Below are positions 1 through 9,600 of a stretch of 64,000 nucleotides of DNA, one piece after another. The notes under the pieces are model-generated. The model worked only from the letters and a program-made list of their open reading frames with translations. It had not been told where the DNA came from and made no database searches. Made by a program: the position numbers and the translations under genes. This DNA is from Lactobacillus sp. (GTDB lineage: Bacteria > Bacillota > Bacilli > Lactobacillales > Lactobacillaceae). Numbering within the stretch: the stretch's first letter is position 1; the number at the start of each line of letters is the position of its first letter. The stretch is taken from contig NZ_JAAVAU010000032.1 in NCBI RefSeq assembly GCF_014803895.1, positions 1-64,000 of the forward strand, given 5' to 3'.

Positions 1-133
1 AGCTTATTTATTATATCATCACTTTTTTAGTATTGCAAGAAAAAGTTTTTCTTTTTCTTTACCTCCTCAAGCGACGTACATTACTTTACAGGATTTTTTT
101 ATTCTAGTCAACCTTTTTTTGTAAAAAATGTAT

Positions 134-430
134 TTAATCTAAACTCCTAATAGATAGACCTACTTTAAGACTCTTATCCTGATTATTAAATACTCTTAGC
201 CAATACTTTCCACTCCCCTTTACTGTAATCCATGTATCACCTTTAACAGATAAACGTTTAACTAATTTTTCATTGTTAATAATTTCTATAACAGCTTTCT
301 GTTCTCTTTTCTGTGAAATATGAATTCGACAACCTTTATTACTGTTAATAGGACTAGTAGTGGCTTCGTTTACTCCTTCATATAAGCCGCCTTCTCCATA
401 AGTTTCGTATTTTTTTCTTTTAAAAATCAT
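134..430 (-). CDS. Small hypothetical protein (98 aa)
   Basis: I do not recognise this family. The protein starts with a basic patch (MIFKRKKYETYGEGG). The rest is predicted soluble and rich in alternating beta-type residues, with no membrane segment and no signal peptide. A good ribosome site (AGGAGG) lies just upstream of the ATG. It follows lepB in the same direction but is separated from it by a terminator hairpin at about 450-473, so it is probably its own transcription unit. The 133 bases between it and the window edge show only T-rich tracts. Coding status is likely; function is unknown. Confidence 0.65.
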   Translation of the reverse strand: MIFKRKKYETYGEGGLYEGVNEATTSPINSNKGCRIHISQKREQKAVIEIINNEKLVKRLSVKGDTWITVKGSGKYWLRVFNNQDKSLKVGLSIRSLD

Positions 431-443
431 TTTTCCTCCTAAC

Positions 444-473
444 TAAAAAATCCTTCTTTATTTTAAGAAGGAT
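444..473 (-). terminator. Intrinsic terminator after lepB
   Basis: Nine-base-pair inverted repeat (ATCCTTCTT / AAGAAGGAT) with a 6-base loop, followed on the minus strand by a run of T. It lies directly downstream of the lepB stop codon. Confidence 0.8.
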
Positions 474-481
474 AATTAGTA

Positions 482-1039
482 CTAATAAGTTTGCATTTTA
501 TTCAATGGCCAATAACGCCAAATAACTTTGCCTACAATTGCACTTTTCTTTACATAACCAAAGTAACGACTATCTTTAGAAACATTTCGATGATCACCCA
601 TTACAAAATAAGAATTTTTTGGTACTTTGTTCCCTAAATGCAATGACTCTAGAGAAAAATTATTTGTATAAAGCTGTCCCTTTATATTGTATTCTTTCTT
701 CCCTTCGGTTAAATAGGACTCGTTAACCTTTTTTCCATTGATATAAAGTTGATCATTTTTATAGCTAATACTATCACCAGGTACACCAATAATTCGTTTA
801 ATATAAAGTGCTCCCGGTTCATCTGGTGCATTCAAAATTACAATATCACCACGCTTCAACTTAGTATTTCTTACCGAAATAACACGATCTCCAGATTCAA
901 AGGTCGGCTGCATTGATGGACCTGAAACAGTATCATTACTCAAAAAGAATTTAAATACAATTCCAAATATTGCCCAAATAACTATAACAATTGTCGCTAT
1001 TTGCAATATATCTTTTAATAACGAATCTTTTTTCTCCAT
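482..1039 (-). CDS. lepB: Type I signal peptidase
   Basis: Membrane-anchored serine protease that removes signal peptides from secreted proteins on the outer face of the membrane. At 185 aa it has the usual Gram-positive SipS-type length. One N-terminal membrane anchor spans about residues 11-33. The catalytic Ser42 sits in SGPSMQP and the general base Lys81 in YIKRIIGVPGD, giving the Ser/Lys dyad. The C-terminal box GDHRNVSKDSRYFG is also present. It lies downstream of serS on the same strand. Its AGGAGG ribosome site is inside the 3' arm of the hairpin between the two genes, so translation may be affected by that structure. Confidence 0.95.
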   Translation of the reverse strand: MEKKDSLLKDILQIATIVIVIWAIFGIVFKFFLSNDTVSGPSMQPTFESGDRVISVRNTKLKRGDIVILNAPDEPGALYIKRIIGVPGDSISYKNDQLYINGKKVNESYLTEGKKEYNIKGQLYTNNFSLESLHLGNKVPKNSYFVMGDHRNVSKDSRYFGYVKKSAIVGKVIWRYWPLNKMQTY

Positions 1040-1046
1040 AAATAAA

Positions 1047-1072
1047 AAATCCTCCTACTTACATAGGAAGAT
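1047..1072 (-). terminator. serS-lepB intergenic hairpin that contains the lepB ribosome site
   Basis: Near-perfect inverted repeat (ATCCTCCTA at 1049-1057, TAGGAAGAT at 1064-1072) followed on the minus strand by TTTTTTA. It reads as a terminator after serS. The AGGAGG that must serve lepB (1051-1056, 11 bases before its ATG) forms the 3' arm of the same stem. Confidence 0.65.
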
Positions 1073-1104
1073 TTTAGTATAAAAAACTATATTTTACTAA
1101 TTAA

Positions 1105-2415
1105 TTATTCACCAAGTTTAGGTTGCTTAGTAATAACTTTCATGCCATGCATGTATGGGCGCAATACTTCTGGGACAGTTACACTACCATCTTCATTTTG
1201 GTAATTTTCTAAAATAGCAGCTACCGTTCTACCTACAGCAAGACCTGAACCATTCAAAGTGTGTGCTAAGTGAAGCTTACCATCTTCATCACGATAACGA
1301 ATTTGTGCACGACGTGCTTGGAAATCAGTACAATTAGAACAACTTGAAATTTCACGGTATTTATCTTGAGCCGGCATCCAAACTTCAAGATCATAAGTCT
1401 TAGCACTAGTAAAACTTGCATCCCCAGTTGATAAAGCTACCACATGGTAAGGCAAGCCAAGTTTTTGTAATAAATGTTCCGCATTATGGGTTAATTTTTC
1501 CAATTCCTCCCATGAACTTTCCTCATCAACAACCTTAACCATTTCAACTTTTCTAAACTCATGCATTCTAATTAAGCCACGAGTATCACGACCAGCAGAA
1601 CCTGCTTCACTTCTAAATGCTGGTGACATAGCAGTGATGTTAATCGGTAGCTGCTCACTATCAAGAATCTTACCACGGAAGTAATTAACCAAAGGAACCT
1701 CAGCAGTAGGAATTAAAGTTAAATCTAATGGCTTAGTTGGATCATCATTATCCACGATGGTATAAACATCTTCTGTAAACTTAGGGAATTGACCGGTTCC
1801 TTGCATAGAATCGCGATTTACCATGTATGGAGTAATCATTTCAGTATAACCATCTTTAATATTTTCATCTAAGAAAAAGTTAAAAACAGCACGTTCTAAC
1901 ATAGCACCTGCACCTTTGTAATAAACAAAACGAGCAGCAGAAACCTTAGCAGCAGTATCCCAATCTAAAATATTTAAATCAGTACCGATATCCCAGTGGG
2001 CTTTAGGCTTAAAGTTAAATTTAGTTGGTTCTTCCCATTTACGAACTTCTTCATTGTAGCTTTCATCTGGACCGATTGGATCAGAATCAGCAGGGAAGTT
2101 TGGTAAACGAAGTAAGATATAATTTTGTTTTTCAGTCAATTCATTAACTTCATTATCTAAATCTTTAATTTCTTTACCTACTTCACGCATTGCAGCAATT
2201 GCATCACTAGCATCTTCTTTATTACGTTTAGCTTGTGCAATTTGATCAGAAACTTCATTACGCTTCTGCTTCAAAGTTTCACTCTTTGTCAAAGCTTCAC
2301 GACGCTTCTTATCAATTTCAACTAATTTATCAAGTTCTTCTGGCTTGATTCCTCTAGTTGCTAACTTTTCTTTAGACCAATCAAGGTTTTCACGAATAAC
2401 TTTAATATCGAGCAT
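1105..2415 (-). CDS. serS: Seryl-tRNA synthetase
   Basis: Class II aminoacyl-tRNA synthetase that charges tRNA-Ser in the cytoplasm. The 436 aa length is normal. An N-terminal long-helix coiled-coil arm (about residues 25-110, rich in K/E/Q) binds the tRNA variable arm. Class II motif 2 appears as [20 protein letters not shown] and motif 3 as [19 protein letters not shown]. The ATG follows AGGAGG closely. Expression is controlled by a T-box leader immediately upstream with a serine specifier codon, so transcription rises when uncharged tRNA-Ser accumulates. Confidence 0.98.
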   Translation of the reverse strand: MLDIKVIRENLDWSKEKLATRGIKPEELDKLVEIDKKRREALTKSETLKQKRNEVSDQIAQAKRNKEDASDAIAAMREVGKEIKDLDNEVNELTEKQNYILLRLPNFPADSDPIGPDESYNEEVRKWEEPTKFNFKPKAHWDIGTDLNILDWDTAAKVSAARFVYYKGAGAMLERAVFNFFLDENIKDGYTEMITPYMVNRDSMQGTGQFPKFTEDVYTIVDNDDPTKPLDLTLIPTAEVPLVNYFRGKILDSEQLPINITAMSPAFRSEAGSAGRDTRGLIRMHEFRKVEMVKVVDEESSWEELEKLTHNAEHLLQKLGLPYHVVALSTGDASFTSAKTYDLEVWMPAQDKYREISSCSNCTDFQARRAQIRYRDEDGKLHLAHTLNGSGLAVGRTVAAILENYQNEDGSVTVPEVLRPYMHGMKVITKQPKLGE

Positions 2416-2437
2416 TTTTTCCTCCTAAAAATAAAAA

Positions 2438-2632
2438 AAGCCGCCTCATCCCATAATGGGACGAATCGACTCACGGTTCGCGGTACCACCCAGCTTTGGT
2501 ATAAACCACTCTCTACAGCAATAACGGCGCTAACCGTGTAGAATTACCTACCCACAATTGAAATCTGGAAATGACATTCACCTACTCACACCAACCGTAG
2601 GCTCTCTGAAGTTGTCTTAGGATTTCGTGTTT
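2438..2632 (-). promoter_or_regulatory. T-box leader of serS (serine specifier TCC)
   Basis: Reading the minus strand, the leader has an AG-bulge sequence (AGAGAG), a distal stem-loop (CCTAC / GTAGG) and a lower helix GAAATC pairing with GATTTC. The internal loop between the GACA/TGTC helix and the lower helix contains TCC followed by a purine, which I read as the Ser specifier. The conserved antiterminator box GGGTGGTACCGCG is at 2479-2491. It is followed by a terminator (GTCCCATTATGGGAT then GCCGCC-type arm) and a T run at 2433-2440. Confidence 0.93.
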
Positions 2633-3171
2633 AGTTGCATTATAACATGCCAATCCTGTGGTGTTAATACAAAAAACTTTTCTTTATAATTAAAAAGCTC
2701 AGAAACTTCATTATAATCAACAGTATAAACATACCGAAAGCCTAGTTTTTTTAGTAAATTTTGCGAGATTTCATTATTAGCAAATGTTCCAGCCCAAATT
2801 TGATTTTGATTTAGATTATCAAAAGCATAATTAAGGACTATACTCAAAGCTTCTACCATATAACCTTGATGCCAATAGTTTCTATCCATCATAAACCCCA
2901 ACGACTTGGTGGCAAGTAATCCGGCTTCACCATCAGTCCCACGATTATATAGCTCTACTAATCCAATCATTTGATCATTTTTCTTTAAAACTATAGCGTA
3001 ACTATATTGTCGTTCACTATATATCTTTGCACCCTCCTGTGCTTTTTCTAAAGATGAGTAGTCACTATACCCTGCCATTTTATGATAGATTGGGTCTTGT
3101 CCCCATTTAAAAAGAACAGGTGCATCTTCTATCCTTACTTTTCTTAAATAAATTCTTTTTCCCGTTAACAT
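2617..3171 (-). CDS. GNAT family N-acetyltransferase (RimJ/RimL type)
   Basis: 184 aa protein of the GNAT fold that transfers an acetyl group from acetyl-CoA to an amine. The acetyl-CoA region is seen around LGFMMDRNYWHQGYMVEAL, followed by the typical N-terminal acetylase ending NEISQNLLKKLGFRYVYTV. The acceptor substrate cannot be told from sequence; RimJ/RimL relatives modify protein N-termini or small amines. Its ATG overlaps the stop codon of the upstream membrane protein by one base (TAATG), so the two genes are probably translationally coupled. The serS promoter lies inside its last codons. Confidence 0.85.
   Translation of the reverse strand: MLTGKRIYLRKVRIEDAPVLFKWGQDPIYHKMAGYSDYSSLEKAQEGAKIYSERQYSYAIVLKKNDQMIGLVELYNRGTDGEAGLLATKSLGFMMDRNYWHQGYMVEALSIVLNYAFDNLNQNQIWAGTFANNEISQNLLKKLGFRYVYTVDYNEVSELFNYKEKFFVLTPQDWHVIMQLNTKS
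2639..2667 (-). promoter_or_regulatory. Promoter of serS
   Basis: A -35 box TTAACA (2662-2667), 17-base spacer and a perfect -10 box TATAAT (2639-2644) on the minus strand. The promoter lies inside the 3' end of the upstream acetyltransferase gene and would start transcription at about 2632, the 5' end of the T-box leader. Confidence 0.75.
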
Positions 3172-3770
3172 TAATTACCCAATAACTTCATTACCCATTT
3201 AGCACCATACATCAAACCAAAACTATAAGCTGCAATTGTCCAAGGTTTACCAAGAAGAATGATCAGTAAATAAGTTGAAAATTTCATTTCAGTTAATCCA
3301 GAAATCATACATAAAATGTCATCTGGCGCAGCTGGTGCAATAATACATATTGCAAAAATCCAATTATATTTTTTTTGATTTTTAGTCCATTTCATATATT
3401 TTTGATAAGTTTCTTCAGAAACTAGATGTAAAATAAATGGTTTTCCGTAATATCTAGCCAAAAAGAAAATAATTATTGATCCGATACAAATTCCTACATA
3501 GTTGTATATAAATCCCCATAGTGGCTCAAAAAAGACAACACCACCTAACAAAGAAATTCCCCCTGGAATAATAGGAATCACAACCTGTACAATTTGTATC
3601 AAAACAAATACAATGCGTCCAATAACCTGTTTATCGGCCAAATAAGCTTTCATTTTTGCTTGGCTATCAAAAATGCCCAATCTATACCAATAAATAGTAA
3701 GTAAAATAATCAGAATAGTTGATACAATTGTCAAAATATTAATCAATTTTCGGCTAGTTTTCGTAGACAT
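3171..3770 (-). CDS. TVP38/TMEM64 (VTT domain) membrane protein
   Basis: 199 aa integral membrane protein of the VTT/SNARE-associated (DedA-related) family. It has an N-terminal membrane segment (about residues 11-28), then several hydrophobic segments around the family core (GGISLLGGVVFF, ICIGSIIIFFLARYYG, and APAAPDDILCMISGLT). Family members are linked to lipid scrambling or transport and membrane integrity, but the substrate here is unknown. It forms an operon with the downstream acetyltransferase (1-base overlap). A second VTT protein is encoded at 5880-6563, so the two may be partly redundant. Confidence 0.85.
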   Translation of the reverse strand: MSTKTSRKLINILTIVSTILIILLTIYWYRLGIFDSQAKMKAYLADKQVIGRIVFVLIQIVQVVIPIIPGGISLLGGVVFFEPLWGFIYNYVGICIGSIIIFFLARYYGKPFILHLVSEETYQKYMKWTKNQKKYNWIFAICIIAPAAPDDILCMISGLTEMKFSTYLLIILLGKPWTIAAYSFGLMYGAKWVMKLLGN

Positions 3771-3920
3771 CCGCTATGCCTCCTTTTCTTATCAATATCA
3801 TACCAAATCTTTGATCAAAATATCTTTCTATATTAACTTTAAGGCACAATAACTATTATTTAAACTCATTTATCCTATAATTAAAAAGGATATAAGAATT
3901 AGATGCGATGAGGTTTTATT

Positions 3921-4727
3921 ATGGTTTTAATAAAAAAAGATATTTTATACGATGAAAAAAAGAATTTAGCAACTGATATTTATTTTCCAAACGACACTAA
4001 CTCTGAAACCAAAATTTTAATTTTTTGGCATGGTGGTGGCTGGTTTCGTGGCAGTAAAGATACACTCCAAAATATTGGAGTTAGCTTAGCTAATGCAGGA
4101 TTTATGACCTTAATTCCGAATTATAGTCTAGCTCCAAAGTATCATTTTCCCACCGCCCATCAAGATAGCGATAATTTCATTCAATGGTTACTCAATTCCC
4201 AATACACAGACGACGATGATTTAAAAAATATCATGCAAATTGGCGCTAGTGCTGGAGGCACTCTTGCTTTGTACTTAGCCGGAAAATATGGTTTTCCCAC
4301 AGTTACCTGGTCAGCTCCAGTAGACTTTTCAAATTGGATGAAGCAACATTCTCAAACTGTTCCAGCTAAAGATGCAGCTAATGAATTAAATTTAACTGAT
4401 TCACATCAGATAAAAGATGCATTTTATAAATATTTTGTCTTAACTTATGCAGGCAGCGAAAACTCCGACATATTAACTCAAATGGACGCAAGTAGCTATA
4501 ATTTTACCCATTTAAATCGCTTAAAAATGATCAATTCAGCTAATGAACTAACTTCTTTAGAAAGCGTCTTAAATTTTGTAAAATTTCTTGCTAAACACGA
4601 TCATGAAGTAGAACTCCTAGTTATTAAAGGAACAGGCCATGCAATGGACTACGCTGATGAATACTTAGATGAATCTGTTGACTTTCTTTATCAAACCATA
4701 AAAGATCAAGAAAAAAAGACTAGATAA
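3921..4727 (+). CDS. Alpha/beta hydrolase (esterase/carboxylesterase type)
   Basis: 268 aa cytoplasmic hydrolase with no signal peptide. The oxyanion-hole motif HGGGW is at residues about 38-42 and the nucleophile elbow GASAGG follows in mid-protein. A late GTGHAMDYADEYL motif supplies the likely catalytic His. The HGGGW signature points to the hormone-sensitive-lipase/BD-FAE group that hydrolyses short acyl esters; the natural substrate is unknown. The ATG is preceded by a GATGAGG ribosome site. It is one of the few plus-strand genes here and stands alone, closed by the bidirectional terminator at 4818-4847. Confidence 0.85.
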   Translation: MVLIKKDILYDEKKNLATDIYFPNDTNSETKILIFWHGGGWFRGSKDTLQNIGVSLANAGFMTLIPNYSLAPKYHFPTAHQDSDNFIQWLLNSQYTDDDDLKNIMQIGASAGGTLALYLAGKYGFPTVTWSAPVDFSNWMKQHSQTVPAKDAANELNLTDSHQIKDAFYKYFVLTYAGSENSDILTQMDASSYNFTHLNRLKMINSANELTSLESVLNFVKFLAKHDHEVELLVIKGTGHAMDYADEYLDESVDFLYQTIKDQEKKTR

Positions 4728-4817
4728 ATACCATGAGTAAAAGTGCTTCCTTTAATTAATGAAATTATGAGAATAGTTAGTTATTAATCTTGCAAAGTAA
4801 TAATTTTTTATAAGAAA

Positions 4818-4847
4818 AAGGAGTTGACCTATACAGATCAACTCCTT
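4818..4847. terminator. Bidirectional terminator
   Basis: Ten-base-pair inverted repeat AAGGAGTTGA / TCAACTCCTT with A and T tracts on both sides. It separates the plus-strand hydrolase from the convergent zinc-ribbon gene, whose stop codon it overlaps. Confidence 0.85.
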
Positions 4848-5856
4848 ATTTTTTTAAATTTTTTCCTGCAATTAAAGTAGTTAAAATGCTCGAAATAAAT
4901 AAAAGATAAGTTGAAATACCAAAGGAAATTGCATTTGCTATCATTTGTTGTGCCTTTGCATCACTTACTACACTACTATCTGTTATTCCAATCGATTTAC
5001 CTGCATTTAAGAAAATTAATTCAAAAGCACAGATAAATAAAATAATCGTTTCAATTACCGCTAGCCCAAAAGTCAATTGACGATTATATTTTTTATTCCT
5101 TAAAGTAACAACAATCACTATAATTGGAAAAAGTACAAAAACTAACCACAAGCCATATCCAATAAGTGAGTATTTTCCACCAAGACCACCTAAATTTAAT
5201 AGCATTTTAGAAATAGATAATGCTTGGAAACTTTCCATTGAACTAGAAGAAAATGGCCCATAAAAAACTGTCAATAAACTTAATGCAGCCATTAATATAA
5301 CCCCAAATTGACTAGCAGTACGTTTTTGTTTTATCTTAATAGGTTTAGAATTTGAGTCTTTACCTAATTTATTATCTAAACGGGCCTTATGAGACTTAAT
5401 TTTACTTTCGCCCTGTTCAAAAGAATTAACGACATCAGAACTTACTTTATTTACTTTCTGAGTCAAACGCTTATCGACAGTATATTGTTCAGGCTTTTTA
5501 TTTTTATCACAAACAACAAATAGCCAAATCATCAAAGCAAAAAAACTAAACCAACCTAATAACCTGGAAAAACTCATTAAGATTAGCAATAATATTCCCA
5601 CTAAAAAAACAATAGTTGCATTTACACGAATCCAGGTAATCATTGCTGCTACCGTACTATTTTGTTTTTTAGGAGTAAATTCCTCTTCACGAATTGTACG
5701 CCTAGTCATTTTAGGGGTATCTTTTTCATCTTTATTAGTTTCCTGAACCTGTTTATCAGTTAAAAATTCTTCATGAAATTTTTTTAAGTTAAAACCACAA
5801 TGAGAGCACTTTTCATCGTTTTCATTTATATTTTGACCACAGTTAGGACATTTCAT
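4846..5856 (-). CDS. Zinc-ribbon membrane protein
   Basis: 336 aa protein of unknown function. It opens with a zinc ribbon (CPNCG at residues 3-7 and CSHCG at about 17-21), followed by a charged linker. Two closely spaced membrane segments lie around residues 68-115. A second charged, lysine-rich region follows, then four more hydrophobic segments (about 185-330). Such zinc_ribbon_2 plus multi-TM proteins are common in lactobacilli, and their role is not established. It starts 23 bases downstream of the next gene, a VTT protein, so the two are likely co-transcribed. Confidence 0.8.
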   Translation of the reverse strand: MKCPNCGQNINENDEKCSHCGFNLKKFHEEFLTDKQVQETNKDEKDTPKMTRRTIREEEFTPKKQNSTVAAMITWIRVNATIVFLVGILLLILMSFSRLLGWFSFFALMIWLFVVCDKNKKPEQYTVDKRLTQKVNKVSSDVVNSFEQGESKIKSHKARLDNKLGKDSNSKPIKIKQKRTASQFGVILMAALSLLTVFYGPFSSSSMESFQALSISKMLLNLGGLGGKYSLIGYGLWLVFVLFPIIVIVVTLRNKKYNRQLTFGLAVIETIILFICAFELIFLNAGKSIGITDSSVVSDAKAQQMIANAISFGISTYLLFISSILTTLIAGKNLKK

Positions 5857-5879
5857 ATATATTCCTCAACATTCTTTTA

Positions 5880-6563
5880 TTATGCTGTCTTATGACGTGA
5901 TTTACCCGCTAGTTTTACTACAAAAATTGCCATTATTAGTAAAATGATAATTCCAATTACTACACCAATAATCTTCTTAGTATCGCCATGAAAAATAGCA
6001 TCCCCACCAAAGGCATATAAATACGATGTTGGCAACATTCCAATTACAACCATTGGGAGATATTTTTTCCAGTTTATCTTCATTCTAGCACAGGCATAGT
6101 TGACCAAAATACTTGGGATAAAAGGTATCATAAAACCTATGGTTAATCCGGCTAAAGGATGATTCTGATGCATCAAAAAATTCAAAATTTTATTCTCTTT
6201 AAAATGATGTGAAAAATTAAGTTTTTTAATCAATAACATAATTATGCTATTACCTAAAATATTTCCTAGCCAATTAATTAACAAGCCTAGCCATGGCCCG
6301 TAGCATAACCCTGCTAAAATACATACTAAAGAGTTTGATAAGCCTGGAATAGCATTTAAAATTGCTATTAAAATCAATAAAAATACGCTGTCCCGAATTT
6401 CATGTCGTCTAATCAAAAACAATAGTTTTTTCTGCGTATCGCCAGTAGGATGTAATAAAAGGTCAATTTCCGGTCGATAATCTCGATAAAGTAAATATAC
6501 TAACAGCCCTGCTAATAATAATCCGACAATTATCAGAATAGTCTTTCTAAACTTCTTTCCCAT
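5880..6563 (-). CDS. TVP38/TMEM64 (VTT domain) membrane protein, second copy
   Basis: 227 aa integral membrane protein with an N-terminal transmembrane helix (residues about 7-24) and the VTT core, including AIPGLSNSLVCILAGLCYGP, LINWLGNILGNSIIML and FMIPFIPSILVNYACARM. It is only distantly similar to the protein at 3171-3770 but clearly the same fold family. It lies upstream of the zinc-ribbon gene in the same direction. Function is inferred only from the family (membrane lipid homeostasis or transport). Confidence 0.85.
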   Translation of the reverse strand: MGKKFRKTILIIVGLLLAGLLVYLLYRDYRPEIDLLLHPTGDTQKKLLFLIRRHEIRDSVFLLILIAILNAIPGLSNSLVCILAGLCYGPWLGLLINWLGNILGNSIIMLLIKKLNFSHHFKENKILNFLMHQNHPLAGLTIGFMIPFIPSILVNYACARMKINWKKYLPMVVIGMLPTSYLYAFGGDAIFHGDTKKIIGVVIGIIILLIMAIFVVKLAGKSRHKTA

Positions 6564-6649
6564 ATCAATACTTTCGTTAACTACTAAATAAACTAAATTA
6601 CATCAATTATCTATCAATCTTATTTTCTAACAAATTCTTCTAATAAGCA

Positions 6650-6681
6650 AAAAAGTTCGTAGTAAAAACTACAAACTTTTT
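6650..6681. terminator. Bidirectional terminator after the MMPL operon
   Basis: Inverted repeat AAAAAGTTcGTAGT / ACTACAAACTTTTT with a 4-base loop. It follows the exporter stop codon on the minus strand. Confidence 0.8.
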
Positions 6682-6692
6682 AAAATAAGCCT

Positions 6693-9600
6693 TTATTGAT
6701 TATTAGAAGCGTTTTTCTTTTTGCCCCACTTAAAGTGAAGGCCTTCGTAAGTAATCTTCATTGCTGCTGACATATTAATTGGAATTAAGAATACTAACAA
6801 CAACAAACCAAAAATAACTGTCAACGCTACTTCAATTAAAGTTGGCACACCGGAAGGCATTAATGCTGCAAAAGTACCACCTAAGATAACAGCAGCGGAA
6901 ATAACTACAACACCAATTGCAGTACATGCCTTTAAGATTCTTTCACTAGCTGTCATGCTATGATCCTCAATTCCTTCTTCACGATAACGCATCATTAAGA
7001 AAATACTATAATCTACACCAAGTGCAATCAACATAATAAAACTGAAGAAAGGTGTATTCCAAGTAAGCATAGATCTATGCATAATGTGTTTTACAACTAA
7101 TTCATTAATCGATAATGAAGTAAAGTAAGCAATTAGCAATGTACCTAAAATAAACACAGGTTGTAATACTGAACGAGTAATAATCATCAAAGCAATTCCG
7201 ATACCAATCAACATAATTGCAGCAGTTCTTAAAAAGTCACCGCTGGCAATCTTTTGGGTATCATAAATCTTTTCAGATTGACCACCCATGGCTACAGTTG
7301 CGTCATTTAAGTCAGTACCTTGAAGTGACATTTTAGCCATTTCGTTAAGTTCATTAGCCTTTTTAGCCATCTTCAACGAACTTGGATTACCCTTAAAAAT
7401 AATCATAATCTTAGTAGCCTTTTTATCTTGGCTCAAGTAGTTATCAATAGCTGGCTTAAAAGTTGCGGATTTTAATACACTAGTTGGAATATAGAAAGTA
7501 TCTGCAGCTGCTGACTTACTTAACGGATTAGTGTAATCTTCAATTTTACCTAAACCTTTATTAACTTTCTTAATACCTTTAGTTAATTCAGGTGATTGTT
7601 TATAGAGTTTTTTTGCTCCTGAATTCAGCTTATCAGCAGCAGGCATAGCTTCACCAATAGCGCTTTGAACTTGCGTCAATCCACCTTGTAATTGAGTAAT
7701 TGCACTTGCAGCACCAGGTAAAGCAACATTTGAAGCCGTAGCTACTTCACCAACTGCACTTCTTAAGGTAGAAAGTTGGCTCATACTACTTTGAAGACCT
7801 TGCATGCTTGAAGCAACATTAGTCATGGAGTTAGCCAATGAACGATCGGCTACACCAGCTGCTTGTAAATTATTAGCTACTTGCTGTAATTCACGACCAG
7901 CAGCTGCTTGTTGGCTATTAACCTTAGTCTGGACACCTTGCAAAGTTTGTTGCATTGCAGCACCCATTACGGCCTGTTGAGTAGAAGTTAACTGAGCTTG
8001 ATTTGCAACAGTTTGATATTGAGACATAATTTGTGAGGTATTCACATTTGATCCAGAGCTAGCACTTTGAACATTTCTTAAACTATTACCAGCAGAAGTT
8101 AGGTTGCTACCGATATTTTCAGCTTGGGTACCAACATTATTTAAATCACTAGTAATACTTGAAGTATCTGGCATTTGCGCATTTTGAAGCCCGCTATTAA
8201 TTTGTTGAATACCATCATTGATTTGTGGCAAACCACTTTGAAGTTGAGCAATTTGACTTGAACTGCTGGACATTTGCTCACTTAATTGGTCATTCATTGA
8301 ACTTAAGCCACTAGTTAATTGTTCAGTCCCATCGCTTAACTGTCCTAGACCTTTAGTTAATTTAGCTGAGCCTTTATCTAATTTAGTTAAACCTTTTCTT
8401 GCACTACTCAAACCACTATTAACTGTCTTAAGTTGGTTGTAGAGATATAGATCACTAACCTTTTTACCAGCTGGTTGAGTAATTGACATTACACTTGAAA
8501 CATCTTTATCTTTCTTGATTTTCTTAGTAAGAGAATCAATTTCTTTAAGATATTTTTCCTTATCAAGTTTTTTATTACTTTTAATGTATAAAGTAGAATA
8601 TTCTGCAGTACCCTTGGTAAAGTGATCCTGCACTACTAATAAACCAGCTTTAGCAGGCACGGAATCTTTTAATTCATCAGCATCATCATAATTTAAGTTA
8701 TTAGAATATTGCAGCATGAATGGAACAACTACTACCGCTAATACTGCTAAAAAGATAAGCGGGTACTTTAAGGTGTTCTTTGATAACCAATTCCACAATT
8801 TTGAGCTAGATTCTCCATTAAATTGCTTGACTGGCCAAAACATCTTTTCACCTAAAGTAGCCATAAAGAATGGATTCAAGGTCAAAAGAACTAACAATAG
8901 AACAGCTACACCTACAGCTACACCTACAGCTGAGCGATAAATAGAGAACTTAGCTAATCCTAAAGCACTAAAACCAATTAAAATCGATGAACCTGAAAAT
9001 AAGATAGTCTTCCCGGCTTTTTTACGAGCATCCTTAGCTGCTTCATACCGGTCCATATTATTACCCAGGTTTTCCTTAAACTTGTCATAAAGCAAAATAT
9101 TATAGTCAGTACCAATTCCGAATAATACTATAACCATAAATACTTGCGTAAAGTTAGAGAATGGGAAGTTAAAATGTTGTACTAAGTTTGTTACTAATGA
9201 GAAAGATACAAGGAATGAAACTCCTACAGTTAGTAATGAAATTAAAGGTACAATTGGTGAACGGAATACCAAAACTAAAACAATAAAGATAAAAATAACA
9301 GTGATTACTTCAGTTTTTTTGATTCCTTGTTGAACTTCTGCTGAGAAATCATCCTGTAGAATCTTTGCACCAGTTACATATGTTCTTAATCCCTTAGTTT
9401 TAACCGCCTTAATGAGTGCTTGATTTGTAGCAGCAACCGTGGAATGGTTGTTATCAATATTTAATTGAACCATTTCCGTAGTTTTATCTTTAGAAACCAG
9501 CTGAGCCTTTGCAGCTTCATTATCGTTAGGCGTTAACATTGATTTAATACCCAAGTTTTTCTTATTATCTTGAAGGTATTGAATCGTATTATTAATTTGA

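Noticed and set aside
8716..8940. Plus-strand open frame of 74 codons inside the exporter gene
   Set aside because: Antisense to a clear MMPL gene, Thr/Ala-rich low complexity; shadow of the coding strand.
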